From: Methanobacterium_B sp963825335
Lineage (GTDB): Archaea > Methanobacteriota > Methanobacteria > Methanobacteriales > Methanobacteriaceae
Reading direction: 5' to 3'
Length of the DNA: 64,000 nt
NCBI GenBank assembly: GCA_963825335.1
Contig: CAWGSP010000001.1
Span: 1,488,001 to 1,552,000, forward strand
Shown: positions 38,066 through 47,505 of the stretch, piece by piece
Position numbering within the stretch: position 1 is the stretch's first letter
Layout of the letters: each line of letters starts with the position of its first letter
Position numbers and translations under genes: made by a program
The notes under the pieces: model-generated
Told to the model about the DNA's origin: nothing
Databases searched by the model: none
What the model saw: the letters and a program-made list of their open reading frames with translations, nothing else

Positions 38066-38475
38066 CCATAATTAAATGAATCATAAGAAATTGGATATTT
38101 TATATAATTCTTTTTTTTCTTTAATTATAAGCGAGTGATCCTACAATCAATTATAACAAACATACTGAACTTGATTGATTATATAACTTGGTAGGGTATT
38201 CAACGATATATGGACATTATCATAGTTTATATTTAAAATTATGTAGTACTAGCTTATTATATTTCCTTGCTATAGATTAACTCTAGAGTCTTTTGAGTTT
38301 ATAGAATGCTATCTAGTTTAACCGTAGCTAACTTGATTTATTTGACATGATCTATCGTTTATACATCATTTACTTGATGGTTACGTTTGTTTAGAATTAC
38401 TATCTCCTGCTATTTGAAAACAATGAATATAGCGAGCGAGAAATCAAACCATAAAATAAAAAAAATAGAAAGAAA
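38066..38475. other. Non-coding flank duplicated near 47.5 kb
   Basis: No gene. The stretch from about 38150 to 38480 is recognisably similar to 47500-47835 (for example ATATATGGACATTATCATAGTTT against ATATATGGAAATTATCGTAGTTTT), so it is one half of an old duplication that includes the 3' end of the adjacent adhesin. Confidence 0.6.
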
Positions 38476-38496
38476 ATAGGAAAAAAAGTTTCCTAT
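38476..38496 (-). terminator. Hairpin terminator of the beta-helix adhesin gene
   Basis: ATAGGAAA-AAAAG-TTTCCTAT is a perfect 8-bp stem overlapping the adhesin stop codon; on the minus strand it is followed by T-rich sequence. A decayed copy is at about 47815-47840. Confidence 0.6.
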
Positions 38497-40853
38497 CCTG
38501 TTTTGAATCTAAAGCTGTATGCTGCTGTTAAGTTTCCAGCTTGGTCTTTAAATGCATCTTTTGGTATGTATATTATATATGTGTCGTTGTGTAATCTGTT
38601 TTTAGTCATTTTGATGGTTAGTGTATTTTTGGATATTGTTTTGGTTATGGCTACTACTTTGCCTGTTTGTACGTTTTTGATGTAGATATTGTTGTAGGTG
38701 TTTCCTTTAAGAATGTTTTCGCTGAAATTTATCGTTATTGGTGTGGTTAGTGATGCTTTAGTTGCACTGTTGGTTGGGGTTGTTTTAACAACTTTTGGAG
38801 CTGTTTTGTCGATTACATAGTTTTGAATGTATGTTGCGGATTTGTTATTTGCTAAGTCGATTGCTATGTATTTGAGTGTGGTTGTTGATGTGATGGTTAT
38901 TGGTTTTGTGTATAACATGCTTTTAGTGGTTGGTGTGGATCCGTTTAGTGTATAGTAGATTTTTCCTGGTTCACTCATGGTGAGTGTAATTACTTTGTTT
39001 GTGTTGTATAATCCACCTTTAACACTTGCACTTGCTGTGGGTATTGTTTTATCGATTGTGTATGTCTGTGTGTATACTGAGCTTATATTACCTGCTTGGT
39101 CTATTGCAATATATTTGAGCGTTGTGTTTTTACTGACTGTGATAGGTCCGTTGTATAATGTACTAGTATTGGTTGGTGTGGTTCCGTTTAGGGTATAATA
39201 AATGTTACCTGCTTCGCTCATAAATAATGTGACATTTTCTGTGGTGTTGTAATATCCTCCATTAATATTAACATTGGTTGTTGGGATTGTGTTTTCTACA
39301 TTTACACTAATTGTTTGATTTTGACTGTTGTTTATTGAGTCGTATACTGTTGCTGTTACATTGTAAATTCCATCAGTAATTCCTTTAGTGTTCCAGTTGT
39401 AACTCCAACCATCTGCTCCATCGGTACCAGTATAATTATTACCGTTTATGGTGAAAACAACTTTAGTCACACCAACAGTATCAGTAGCAATTACATTAAT
39501 TGGAACTATATTATGGACATATGTATCATTTAATGGGTCAGTTATGTTAACTGTTGGAAGAAGATTGTCCTGATTTGGGATATTGTTATTGAATGTATCA
39601 TTGGTTATGGTTAAAATGCAAGAAATTGCATTGTAAATAGCACCACCATCGACATTTGCAGTGTTATTTAGAAATTCACTGTCTGTTACAGTCAAAGTAT
39701 GAATATTATAAATAGCACCACCATAATCATAAGTTGCAGTGTTGTTGATGAATATATCTTTGACTCCAGTTACACTAATGCAATTGAAAATAGCACCAGC
39801 AGTGCCAGCAGTGTTGTTGATGAAAGTATCGTTGGTCTCAGTTAAATTACCATTATTGAAAATAGCACCAGCAGTGCCAGCAGTGTTGTTGATGAATATA
39901 TCGTTGGTCTCAGTTACAGTACCATAATTGTAAATAGCACCACCATAACCATTTACAGTATTGTTATTGAATATATTGTTGGTCTCAGTTAAATTACCAT
40001 CATTGTAAATAGCACCACCTTCACCATAAACCGAAGTATTGTTGTTAAATATATTGTTGGTCTCAGTTAAATTACCATCATTGTAAATAGCACCACCTAA
40101 ACTATTAGTTGCAATGTTGTTGTTGAATGTATCATTGATACTGGTTATAATACCAGAATTGTCGATAGCACCACCTTCACCATAATTTGATGCAATGTTG
40201 TTGTTGAATGTATCATTAGTATCGGTTACAGTCCCATCTCCAAAATTGTAGATAGCACCACCACCAAACGATATTGATGTTGCGGTATTGTTGTTGAATG
40301 TATCATTATTCTCAGTTAAATTACCGTTATTGTAAATAGCACCACCAGCATCTGCGGTATTGTTCGTGAATGTAATGTTGGTTATGTTTAAAACACTACC
40401 AGAAGCAGCATTCCAAATGGCACCACCAAAAATATTGTTACCATTTTGTAATGTTAAATTTACAAGTGTGAGACTGATTTGGTTATCCTCTATAGGTTCA
40501 ATAAAAAATATGAAATTTTGTCCTTGAGCATCAATAATCGTGTTCTGCTGGTTTTCACCGATGATGGTCATATTGGTATTAATTGTGATGTCACTCTCAT
40601 TATATGTTCCACTGGCGAGGTAAATTGTTCCATTATTTGCTACAGTACCTATGGCATTGGTTATTGTTTGTTTTGGCCCACTAGTACCATTGTATGCAAT
40701 GGATTGTCCATCCCATGTGTCATTTCCTTGTGGACTTACATAAATACTGGACGAGTTCGCTGCAAACGTGGAGTTAATACCACAAGAAAAGATCACAACA
40801 AATCCCAGAAAAAACAAACTTATTTTAAATATTTTTTCATTATTTCCTTTCAT
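38493..40853 (-). CDS. Adhesin-like surface protein: beta-helix, Ig-like and chitobiase-type domains
   Basis: About 786 residues from the ATG at 40853 (in-frame starts up to 40880 lack the signal-peptide position). A signal peptide ends near FAANSS. Residues about 35-420 are a parallel beta-helix with repeating GGAIYNxGxLTExNDxFxNNTA units, like the polymorphic outer-membrane and adhesin-like proteins of Methanobrevibacter and Methanobacterium. Next is one Ig-like domain, two chitobiase/beta-hexosaminidase C-terminal-like units (IYYTLNGTTP..., TTLKYIAID), and a final Big_5-like domain (residues about 690-786). There is no membrane anchor at the C-terminus. A role in cell-cell or cell-surface adhesion is inferred from the family. 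Confidence 0.85.
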   Translation of the reverse strand: MKGNNEKIFKISLFFLGFVVIFSCGINSTFAANSSSIYVSPQGNDTWDGQSIAYNGTSGPKQTITNAIGTVANNGTIYLASGTYNESDITINTNMTIIGENQQNTIIDAQGQNFIFFIEPIEDNQISLTLVNLTLQNGNNIFGGAIWNAASGSVLNITNITFTNNTADAGGAIYNNGNLTENNDTFNNNTATSISFGGGAIYNFGDGTVTDTNDTFNNNIASNYGEGGAIDNSGIITSINDTFNNNIATNSLGGAIYNDGNLTETNNIFNNNTSVYGEGGAIYNDGNLTETNNIFNNNTVNGYGGAIYNYGTVTETNDIFINNTAGTAGAIFNNGNLTETNDTFINNTAGTAGAIFNCISVTGVKDIFINNTATYDYGGAIYNIHTLTVTDSEFLNNTANVDGGAIYNAISCILTITNDTFNNNIPNQDNLLPTVNITDPLNDTYVHNIVPINVIATDTVGVTKVVFTINGNNYTGTDGADGWSYNWNTKGITDGIYNVTATVYDSINNSQNQTISVNVENTIPTTNVNINGGYYNTTENVTLFMSEAGNIYYTLNGTTPTNTSTLYNGPITVSKNTTLKYIAIDQAGNISSVYTQTYTIDKTIPTASASVKGGLYNTNKVITLTMSEPGKIYYTLNGSTPTTKSMLYTKPITITSTTTLKYIAIDLANNKSATYIQNYVIDKTAPKVVKTTPTNSATKASLTTPITINFSENILKGNTYNNIYIKNVQTGKVVAITKTISKNTLTIKMTKNRLHNDTYIIYIPKDAFKDQAGNLTAAYSFRFKTG

Positions 40854-41310
40854 ATCTTTCACATTCTCTACAATTATCAAGTAAAATTATAAAAACAAAT
40901 TATTACAGACTATTATTTTTAATACTTTAATGTATTAGTTATAATTTATTATTACAATCCGATAGAAAAAGTTTTAAGTTAAAATCAATGATTTTATCAT
41001 GTTTTCACATGATCATGATTATACTAATTATTGATTGCATGAGAAAGCAATTACTTGACATATTTATTCATCAACACTTTATTATCCGATTGATTTCATC
41101 AGTCACTTTCTCGCTATCCTGTTAAAATTCGGAAAGGAAGCATATATCACTCAATTTTTGCATGTCTCAACTAGTGGATCTTTATGGCAAATAAATTCGC
41201 TATAAAGAAAACGTTTAGTCATTCTATCTATTGCTTGTTCTTGCCAGATCAATTAATGAATTATAAAATTATGTATATATCTGTACTAATTGCAAGATTA
41301 TTGATTTACT
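40854..41310. other. Gap upstream of the adhesin
   Basis: About 460 bases, no supported gene. It contains the adhesin promoter region; no clear TATA consensus was picked out. Confidence 0.35.
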
Positions 41311-41793
41311 TTACTTAAAATAAGTTTTAATAAAATTTCTGAAGGTTTTGTAATAAATGAATCCCAAAGTTGGAGTTTTATCATAATAATAAAGTTTATT
41401 TTCTTCCAAATCAAAAACAACTGGCATTTCAAATGCTGCGAAATGTTTTTTGGGTCTTTCTTGAGCGAATTTTTTCGCGTCTTCGTCAACACTCAATGAA
41501 GCAAGCAATGCAAAAGAGACAGTTCCTGATTGAAAACCTCTTGGTAAACCCTTCTTATTTTTTATTGCATAATCTGTGCATTTTTCGGAGAAATTCTCAA
41601 TGATCTCTTTTGTAATATTATTAGAAACTCCCATTATAGCAAAAAAATTTATTTGAGTAGCAAACCATGATAACTTAAATTGTGATTTTGTAGCTACAGT
41701 AACATCAAAAGAATCAATAACATCGTTTTGTAACATAAACCCAGTTTGTTCGAATTTTGCAACAATTTCATTGATATAAACATTTTTATCCAT
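41311..41793 (-). CDS. Hypothetical protein
   Basis: 160 residues. Mixed alpha/beta with no signal peptide or membrane helix. It has a conserved-looking centre (GLPRGFQSGTVSFALLAS) and end (FEMPVVFDLEENKLYYYDKTPTLGFIYYKTFR). I believe similar proteins of unknown function exist in archaea and bacteria but cannot name the family. It is a single gene with no clear ribosome site, flanked by relics. Confidence 0.6.
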   Translation of the reverse strand: MDKNVYINEIVAKFEQTGFMLQNDVIDSFDVTVATKSQFKLSWFATQINFFAIMGVSNNITKEIIENFSEKCTDYAIKNKKGLPRGFQSGTVSFALLASLSVDEDAKKFAQERPKKHFAAFEMPVVFDLEENKLYYYDKTPTLGFIYYKTFRNFIKTYFK

Positions 41794-42070
41794 AAAATTA
41801 ACTATTAAAATAGAAATTTAAATAATTTGCTAAATTTTCTTTCCAGTTGTACATGCTACATGCATCATTTGTTTTAATTTAAATGTAATTTGATTTGATA
41901 AGTACTAGTTGCTATATTGTAGCATGCAAGAGAGTAATGAATTGTTTTGAATCGGGTAGTCTAATATTTGGTAGTTTCATTGTTTATTTTTTGGATATCG
42001 TTTATTTTGCCTATTCATTGTGGTAATGTTTAAATAATCCTGAAAAGATTGATTTTATGGGGAGATTTAA

Positions 42071-42385
42071 ATTAGTAGAAAAAAGAATAATATTAGATTA
42101 GAAGTAGAACCAGAATATGAAGGCATAGTAAAGAGTATTAAAGAAAGATCTAAAGGAAATTGGATCAATGAATATGATAATCTCCAATCAAAGTGGAAAA
42201 ATGGATTGATTGATAAAAATGAATTCGAAGATAGTTTAGGAGAATTAGGAGTTCCAAAAAATGGAACAATCTGGTTATTAAAAGGATTCAGGAGAATTAA
42301 TAAATGTTTGAAAGCTAATAAGAAAACAAGCGAAAAAGCAATCATTAACATCCGCCCAAAAAATAAAATTGTTACAAAGAATTAA
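42071..42385 (+). CDS. Small hypothetical protein with proposed ATT start
   Basis: An uninterrupted 105-codon frame that lacks any ATG, GTG or TTG near its beginning. ATT at 42071 directly follows the upstream stop and lies six bases after GGGGAG, an ideal ribosome site. The product is charged and protein-like: VEPEYEGIVKSIKERSKGNW, a middle helical pair with EFEDSLGELGVP, and a basic C-terminus. No domain is recognised. If the ATT start is not used, this is a gene fragment. Its composition is like that of neighbouring genes. Confidence 0.55.
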   Translation: MSRKKNNIRLEVEPEYEGIVKSIKERSKGNWINEYDNLQSKWKNGLIDKNEFEDSLGELGVPKNGTIWLLKGFRRINKCLKANKKTSEKAIINIRPKNKIVTKN

Positions 42386-42466
42386 AAGTAAGAATTAGCA
42401 AGCGAGCGTTGATATCATGAGCATAGGATTAAAAGATACGTGATAGATAGCAGGCAAACATACTTA

Positions 42467-42676
42467 TTAATTTTGTACATTATCTGCTACTACCTCACCA
42501 TTAGTTGCATTAACATCTACAAATTGTATTTGATTACCTACATCAACTCCTAACATATATACAGCATCATCAGGAGCGCCTCCCCCGTCTTGTTCAAAGT
42601 CTACCGGACATTCTAACACTTCAAGGGTGAGAATAGCAAGATCCAGATCTGTGGAAATAATACAACATAGATGAAT
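42467..42676 (-). pseudogene. C-terminal relic of a secreted-type protein
   Basis: Open for 69 codons, no start codon. The text (LTLEVLECPVDFEQDGGG, then DDAVYMLGVDVGNQIQFVDVNATNGEVVADN) ends like a PepSY-type or surface-protein domain. It is broken upstream by TGA. On the opposite strand an overlapping short open stretch (about 42661-42747) also looks protein-like, so two gene ends may have been joined here. Both are relics. Confidence 0.4.
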
Positions 42677-42844
42677 TCAAAGAATTAATGCAATTAAACA
42701 GTCAACCTGCGCTTATTGTTGTTTCAAAAAAAATAATTACATAAAAATATCATTCATTATTTTATACTTAATTTGTTCCATGATAAACGAACAATTTAAT
42801 TGTATTAAAGTTAATAAATATAAATGAAAAGGAGGTTGATATAA

Positions 42845-43139
42845 ATGGATAAATTTGAACAATTGATCCACGATGTTGGTAAAATGTCAAAGGATGACCA
42901 AAATAAGGCCATTGAGGAATATAAAGGCTCATGTATTTGTCCAACCTGCCCAACATGGAATAAATGCTGCTGATGCAAATGAAAAACTTTTCTGTGTAAC
43001 CGGAAAAAGTGGAGATTGTATCAACAAACCTAAAGGCTGTATGTGTCCTACATGCCCATTAGCTAAATCATTATATGTGGGAGTAAAATACAATACTTAT
43101 TGTCTAAAAAGCAGGGAAATGGAACAACGACAAATGTAA
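42845..43139 (+). pseudogene. DUF2769-family cysteine-rich protein, frameshifted
   Basis: GGAGGTTGAT precedes the ATG at 42845. The first frame reads MDKFEQLIHDVGKMSKDDQN and then CICPTCPTWNKCC before TGA. The text continues in the next frame as ADANEKLFCVTGKSGDCI, then GCMCPTCPLAK and ends YNTYCLKSREMEQRQM at 43139. Together these give a full DUF2769 protein of about 97 residues with eight or more cysteines, probably metal-binding. The shift falls at AAATGCTGCTGATGC (about 42960-42974). A one-base deletion, a sequencing error or programmed frameshifting could explain it. Confidence 0.75.
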
Positions 43140-43162
43140 AAAAAAATTACTTTTTATTTTTT

Positions 43163-43297
43163 TTAAGATCTAATTTTATTTCCAAATGAGTATTTACAAC
43201 TGGGACATTTACAATTTATTACTGTTGAATTAACGGGTTTCCAACATTCCATTAAACCTTCAAAACCACAATTTGGACATTTTATAGTTTCTTTCAA
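43163..43297 (-). CDS. Small zinc-ribbon protein (family member 3 of 3)
   Basis: 44 residues from a TTG at 43297 with GGGAGT eight bases before. CPNC at 7-10 and CPSC at about 31-34, with GFEGLMECW after the first pair, match the two relatives in this window. It lies just after a plus-strand DUF2769 gene, convergent to it, and downstream of the histone gene on the same strand (83 bases to the histone stop), so it might be co-transcribed with the histone. Confidence 0.65.
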   Translation of the reverse strand: MKETIKCPNCGFEGLMECWKPVNSTVINCKCPSCKYSFGNKIRS

Positions 43298-43379
43298 TTT
43301 ATTGACTCCCGATTTTGTTTAAATATTAATACTGTTGTAAGATGATAAAAATAAATTATAAAAAAAGTTAAAATTTATG

Positions 43380-43589
43380 TTATTTTATTTCTGTTAGAGC
43401 TAATTCAATATCAGATGCTTTGACAGTTGCTCTTTTAGCATGTTTAGTAAGTACGACTGCTTGTTTCGATATGGTTTCCCCATATTCTTCTAAAACTTTT
43501 GCCAAAACTTCTTTTGCCTCATCACTTACTCTAGGTGCACCGGCATTTTTTATTATTCTTCCTAATGGGGCTATTGGTAGTTCACTCAT
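43380..43589 (-). CDS. Archaeal histone (HMf type)
   Basis: 69 residues from the ATG at 43589, four bases after GGTGATT; an in-frame ATG at 43601 is upstream of that site. The sequence ELPIAPLGRIIKNAGAPRVS, the helix SDEAKEVLAKVLEEYGETIS and the end KASDIELALTEIK are the classic histone fold of HMfA/HMfB. Key DNA-contact residues (the Arg in the PLGRIIK helix and the KHAKRATVK loop) are present. It forms dimers and longer multimers that wrap DNA. A TTTAAATA TATA-like element lies about 35 bases upstream. Confidence 0.95.
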   Translation of the reverse strand: MSELPIAPLGRIIKNAGAPRVSDEAKEVLAKVLEEYGETISKQAVVLTKHAKRATVKASDIELALTEIK

Positions 43590-43620
43590 ATTAATCACCA
43601 TATATAATTAATAGCATCAC

Positions 43621-43642
43621 TTTATTTAAATATACCTACTTT
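43621..43642 (-). promoter_or_regulatory. Likely TATA region of the histone gene
   Basis: On the minus strand AGGTATATTTAAATAAA sits about 35-55 bases before the histone ATG. It fits a TATA box with a short leader. Confidence 0.45.
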
Positions 43643-43839
43643 AATGGATTTTTACAACATATATACACATTTAATTAAGTATGTGACGTAATTCACAAAA
43701 AACAAGTCATAAAGTGCAAGTGAAAACATAATAAACACATTTTTTGAGAAATAATTAAAATAAATTATATTAATAATTAATTACATAATTTAATTACATA
43801 ATTTAATAATTCATTGTTTTTTAATGGGGAAAGAATATT

Positions 43840-46008
43840 GTGAATGGGTTAAGAAATTCTGGGGTTGATGTTGTTGGAGATGTGTCTTGGGGAACTCATT
43901 TCTGTCAATTCTATGAATCTAAGGATGATTTAATAGATATGGTGGTTCCCTATTTTAAATCAGGATTAGAAAATAATGAATTTTGCATGTGGGTTACTTC
44001 TGAATATTTGAATGTAAAAGATGCAAAAATTGTCTTGAGAAATGCTGTTCCAGATATTGATAGATATCTTGAAGAAGGACAGATAGAAATTATTCCATAT
44101 TCTGAGTGGTATGTTACAGAAGACGGTTTTAATTGTGATAGGATAATAAATGGATGGGTTGATAAATTAAATAATGGATTAAATAGAGGTTTTGATGGTT
44201 TAAGACTTTCTGGAGACACATATTGGCTTGAAAAATATGATTGGGACGATTTCATAAAATATGAAAAAGAAGTTGGTAAAGTCATTCATAACTACCGAAT
44301 AATGGCGTTATGCACTTATTATTGTGATAAAATTAATACAAGAGATATTATTGATATAGTGAACAATCATCAATTTGCTGTTATCAAACGTAATCAAGAA
44401 TGGAAATTACTTGAAAGTTCACTATACAATAAAACAAAAGAAAAACTCGAAGAAAGTAGAGATAAATATCGTTATCTGTTCAATAATATGTTAGACGGAT
44501 ATGCTCATTGCAAAATGATTTATGATAACAATGGACATCCTAATGATTTTATTTATCTAAATGTTAATGAAGCATTTAAACGTCTAACTGGTTTATCTAA
44601 TGTTGAAAATAAAAAAATAAGCGAAATTATTCCTGGAACTAAAGAAACATATCCGGAACTATTTGAAATTTATGAACGTGTAGCATCTACAAGTCAACCC
44701 GAAAAATTTGAAATTAATTTTAAACCATTAAATAAATGGTTTATGATTGGAGTGTACAGTCCACAAAAGGACCAATTTATGGCTGTTTTTGAGGATATTA
44801 CCAAACGTAAAGATGCTGAAGAGAATAACAGGAGAATGTTGGAAATTGAAAAACAACTCACAGAAAAACTTCAAAATCAGCAAGAAGAACTATATAAAGT
44901 CAATCGAGATCTATTTGAAAGTAAAGAAAAATTTGCTAAGGCTTTCCATAATAATCCTGCTTCCATGGCGCTGGTTGACCTAAACGGTATATATATTGAT
45001 ATTAATGAAACTTTTTCTAAGTTAACGGGTTACAGTAAGATAGAATTAATTGGCCATAGTATAACAGAATTAAATATATTTGATCCTGAAAAGATTAAAC
45101 ATTACTTTAACGAAACTTACAAAAAGGGATTTGTAAATGATTTAGAAATGGAATTACAAACCAAGTCCAGAGAAAAACGTAGTATAAAAATTAGTAGTGA
45201 ACTAATTGAATTTGACAATAAAACTAATTTAATTTCTTTTCTTTATGATATTACCAATCGTAAACGCGATCAGATAGAACTTAATATTATGTTAAAAAAA
45301 TTAAAAAGATCTAATTCAGAATTAGAGCAGTTTGCTTATGTTGCATCTCATGATTTACAGGAACCTTTACGTATGGTCAGCAGTTTTTTACAACTTTTGC
45401 AACGACGTTATCAAGGACAGCTTGATTCAGAGGCAAATGAATTCATAAAATTTGCTGTAGATGGAGCAAAAAGAATGCATACATTAATTCATGATCTTTT
45501 AGATTACTCCCGTGTAACTAGCCGAGGAAATGAATTTACAGATGTTAATATGGAAGAAACATTAGAACAAGCCTTAATAGATTTAAAATTAATTAAGGAA
45601 GAAAATAAAGTGAATATTACTCATGATAATCTTCCGGTTATTATTGGTGATTATCATCAATTGATACAACTATTAGAGAATCTTATTGGAAATGCAATAA
45701 AATATAGGGATAAAGAAAATCCAAAAATCCATATTTCAGCTCAAGAAGAAGATAATCAATGGTTATTTAGTATAGCGGATAATGGTATTGGCATTGATCA
45801 AAAATATGATGATCGTGTATTTAAAATATTCCAAAGACTTCATACAAATGAGGAATATGATGGAACTGGAATAGGTCTGGCCATTGCTCAAAGAATAGTA
45901 GAAAGACACGGTGGACAGATATGGTTTGAATCAGAATTAGGAAAAGGCTCAACATTTTACTTCACAATTCCTAATACTAAAATTAACGATTATACTATGT
46001 TTTTTTAA
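43840..46008 (+). CDS. Soluble sensor histidine kinase: MEDS-PAS-PAS-HisKA-HATPase
   Basis: 722 residues from a GTG at 43840 (GGGGA about 11 bases before). Residues 10-190 form a MEDS domain (WGTHFCQFYESKDDL at the front), known from methanogen and methylotroph sensors. PAS domains lie at about 208-325 and 365-475. HisKA has the phospho-acceptor H504 in VASHDLQEPLRM. The ATPase has N-box NAIKY near 618, DNGIG at 647-651, and GTGIGLAIA at 675-683. There is no membrane helix, so it senses an internal signal, perhaps a small C1 or redox cue. No response regulator is adjacent; the receiver domains of the GT2 fusion at 15056-17296 are possible partners (inference). Confidence 0.92.
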   Translation: MNGLRNSGVDVVGDVSWGTHFCQFYESKDDLIDMVVPYFKSGLENNEFCMWVTSEYLNVKDAKIVLRNAVPDIDRYLEEGQIEIIPYSEWYVTEDGFNCDRIINGWVDKLNNGLNRGFDGLRLSGDTYWLEKYDWDDFIKYEKEVGKVIHNYRIMALCTYYCDKINTRDIIDIVNNHQFAVIKRNQEWKLLESSLYNKTKEKLEESRDKYRYLFNNMLDGYAHCKMIYDNNGHPNDFIYLNVNEAFKRLTGLSNVENKKISEIIPGTKETYPELFEIYERVASTSQPEKFEINFKPLNKWFMIGVYSPQKDQFMAVFEDITKRKDAEENNRRMLEIEKQLTEKLQNQQEELYKVNRDLFESKEKFAKAFHNNPASMALVDLNGIYIDINETFSKLTGYSKIELIGHSITELNIFDPEKIKHYFNETYKKGFVNDLEMELQTKSREKRSIKISSELIEFDNKTNLISFLYDITNRKRDQIELNIMLKKLKRSNSELEQFAYVASHDLQEPLRMVSSFLQLLQRRYQGQLDSEANEFIKFAVDGAKRMHTLIHDLLDYSRVTSRGNEFTDVNMEETLEQALIDLKLIKEENKVNITHDNLPVIIGDYHQLIQLLENLIGNAIKYRDKENPKIHISAQEEDNQWLFSIADNGIGIDQKYDDRVFKIFQRLHTNEEYDGTGIGLAIAQRIVERHGGQIWFESELGKGSTFYFTIPNTKINDYTMFF

Positions 46009-46285
46009 ATTAAAATTAATTAAACAAATAGATAAATTTTTATAAATTTAAGGTCCTTAATCTCCTTGTATCGATGCACTATAATAAGAATTCCCATTAA
46101 AACAATTATTATTAGTGCAACTATAATTATAATACTTATAGCAAATTACTGCCTTCTTTACTTCTCTTATTTTATAAGCTTTATTAAACCAAATTATCTT
46201 CAAATTATTTTAATTTCTTCTACTATCAAATCGCACAGGTCATAGATCTTCTGATAGATCCCGCTGTAGGTTTATTATATTTCTC

Positions 46286-46933
46286 TTATTGTGAAGTATA
46301 AATATTGACAGTACCTTGAATCCCATTTCCTTCAATAGCTAAGCTTTTAATTTCAGGATTGTTAAAGTAGTAAGTACCAGTTTTATTTTGTCCTTTACTT
46401 AATTGAAATATGTTGTTATCAATAATATTACTAGCACCAGCAGATCCAGTTTCACCGATATTAGTATCATAGGCATTTAAAATTAGACCATGATTACCTC
46501 CTGATACTGTTTTCCAGGATATACTGTAATCAATTTTTATATTTTTAGTTCCTTGAGGTATAGTAATTGCCGTCCCGATAGGACCTATATTATTTACGTT
46601 GTATGATCCTAGTAATTTGTAATTTATTGGGGTTGGAGTTAAAGTGTGTGAATATATAACAAATGGTATTGCAATGATCCAAATAGCTAAAAGGATAATT
46701 ATAATTAAATTTTTTTTTTTATTAAGAGTTATTGAAGTTCTTTTATCCTTATTATTGTCATCTATCTTTTCAAATTTATTAGTAGATAGCACTTGAATGT
46801 ATTTTAGTTTTCCTCCACATTGGCATTTGTCGAAATCTTCTGGAGATTCTCCAAGTTGTAATTCATAGTATCCTTGGCAGTTTTCACATTCTAAATACCC
46901 ATTACCAATGTTAGCACTATCATTTTTACCCAT
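46286..46933 (-). CDS. Zinc-ribbon membrane protein with external beta domain
   Basis: 215 residues. The N-terminus has CENC at about 16-19 and CQCGG at about 37-41, a zinc ribbon typical of archaeal membrane proteins (NGYLECENCQGYYELQLGESPEDF). A basic linker leads to one membrane helix (about 74-94), and the outer part (about 100-215) is a beta-sandwich-like domain. The ATG follows GAGGTTTTAG and overlaps the stop of a short methylase-like relic. Function unknown; the layout suggests a sensor or a surface anchor. Confidence 0.7.
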   Translation of the reverse strand: MGKNDSANIGNGYLECENCQGYYELQLGESPEDFDKCQCGGKLKYIQVLSTNKFEKIDDNNKDKRTSITLNKKKNLIIIILLAIWIIAIPFVIYSHTLTPTPINYKLLGSYNVNNIGPIGTAITIPQGTKNIKIDYSISWKTVSGGNHGLILNAYDTNIGETGSAGASNIIDNNIFQLSKGQNKTGTYYFNNPEIKSLAIEGNGIQGTVNIYTSQ

Positions 46934-46988
46934 CTAAAACCTCTTCAATTATTTTAATTTCTTCTGGTGTCAAACCGTACAAAACCAT
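46926..46988 (-). pseudogene. C-terminal relic of a restriction/modification methylase-type protein
   Basis: The minus-strand peptide MVLYGLTPEEIKIIEEVLDG ends at a TAA that overlaps the start of the zinc-ribbon membrane gene. (L)YGLTxEEIxII is the usual extreme C-terminus of Eco57I/TaqI-type methylases and specificity domains. The body of the gene is missing. A more decayed copy of the same ending (IYQKIYDLCDLIVEEIKII) lies at about 46205-46262. Confidence 0.45.
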
Positions 46989-47215
46989 ACCTTGAGGGTG
47001 TTAAATTAAATCCTTTGAATATTTCCTCATTAATGTTTGATTAAAAAGATCATTGTTCATTGATCCTTTATTACATGATGATTTAATAAATGTTTTTAAA
47101 AAAAATTTCAATTTCTATTTAATGAAACATTAAATGGAAATGGTTCAAATATTAAATGATATCTTTTATAAAAATGACAAAAATATTCTTATGTGAAGAT
47201 AAAATATATGAAATT
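46989..47215. other. Intergenic region next to relics
   Basis: Stops in all frames; no gene seen. Confidence 0.3.
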
Positions 47216-47505
47216 TTAGTTCCTAAATTTTGTTCTTAAAATCCCTAAAGAATCTCGATAAGTTTCAATAATTTTTCTTTTTTTCCTTATCTTTAAACTA
47301 TCATCTATTATAAAACCATCTCTACTTTCGGCATTTGATTAGTGATATAAAACAAAATGTTGATATCATCATTATATTGAAGTATTTTTGAAATATCATC
47401 TGCTTCTTTTAAAATATGGTAAAATAATAATCTAAACCATTGAAAATCCCGTTACAATGAATTTTCATCTAATGCTTTTAATTCTGGAATCAATAATACA
47501 AACTT
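47216..47505 (-). pseudogene. Decayed gene of unknown family
   Basis: Reading from 47505 downward: IKFVLLIPELKALDENSL, an in-frame TAA, then RDFQWFRLLFYHILKEADDI continuing to NQMPK; a frameshift leads to ESRDGFIIDDSLKIRKKRKI and an ending LGILRTKFRN at 47216. The continuous protein-like text over three segments shows a real gene that has acquired one stop and one frameshift. I do not recognise the family. Confidence 0.5.

Noticed and set aside
41852..41926. Inverted repeat CATGCTACA/TGTAGCATG
   Set aside because: Nine-base arms 57 bp apart, no link with a gene; could be chance, so not listed as a feature.
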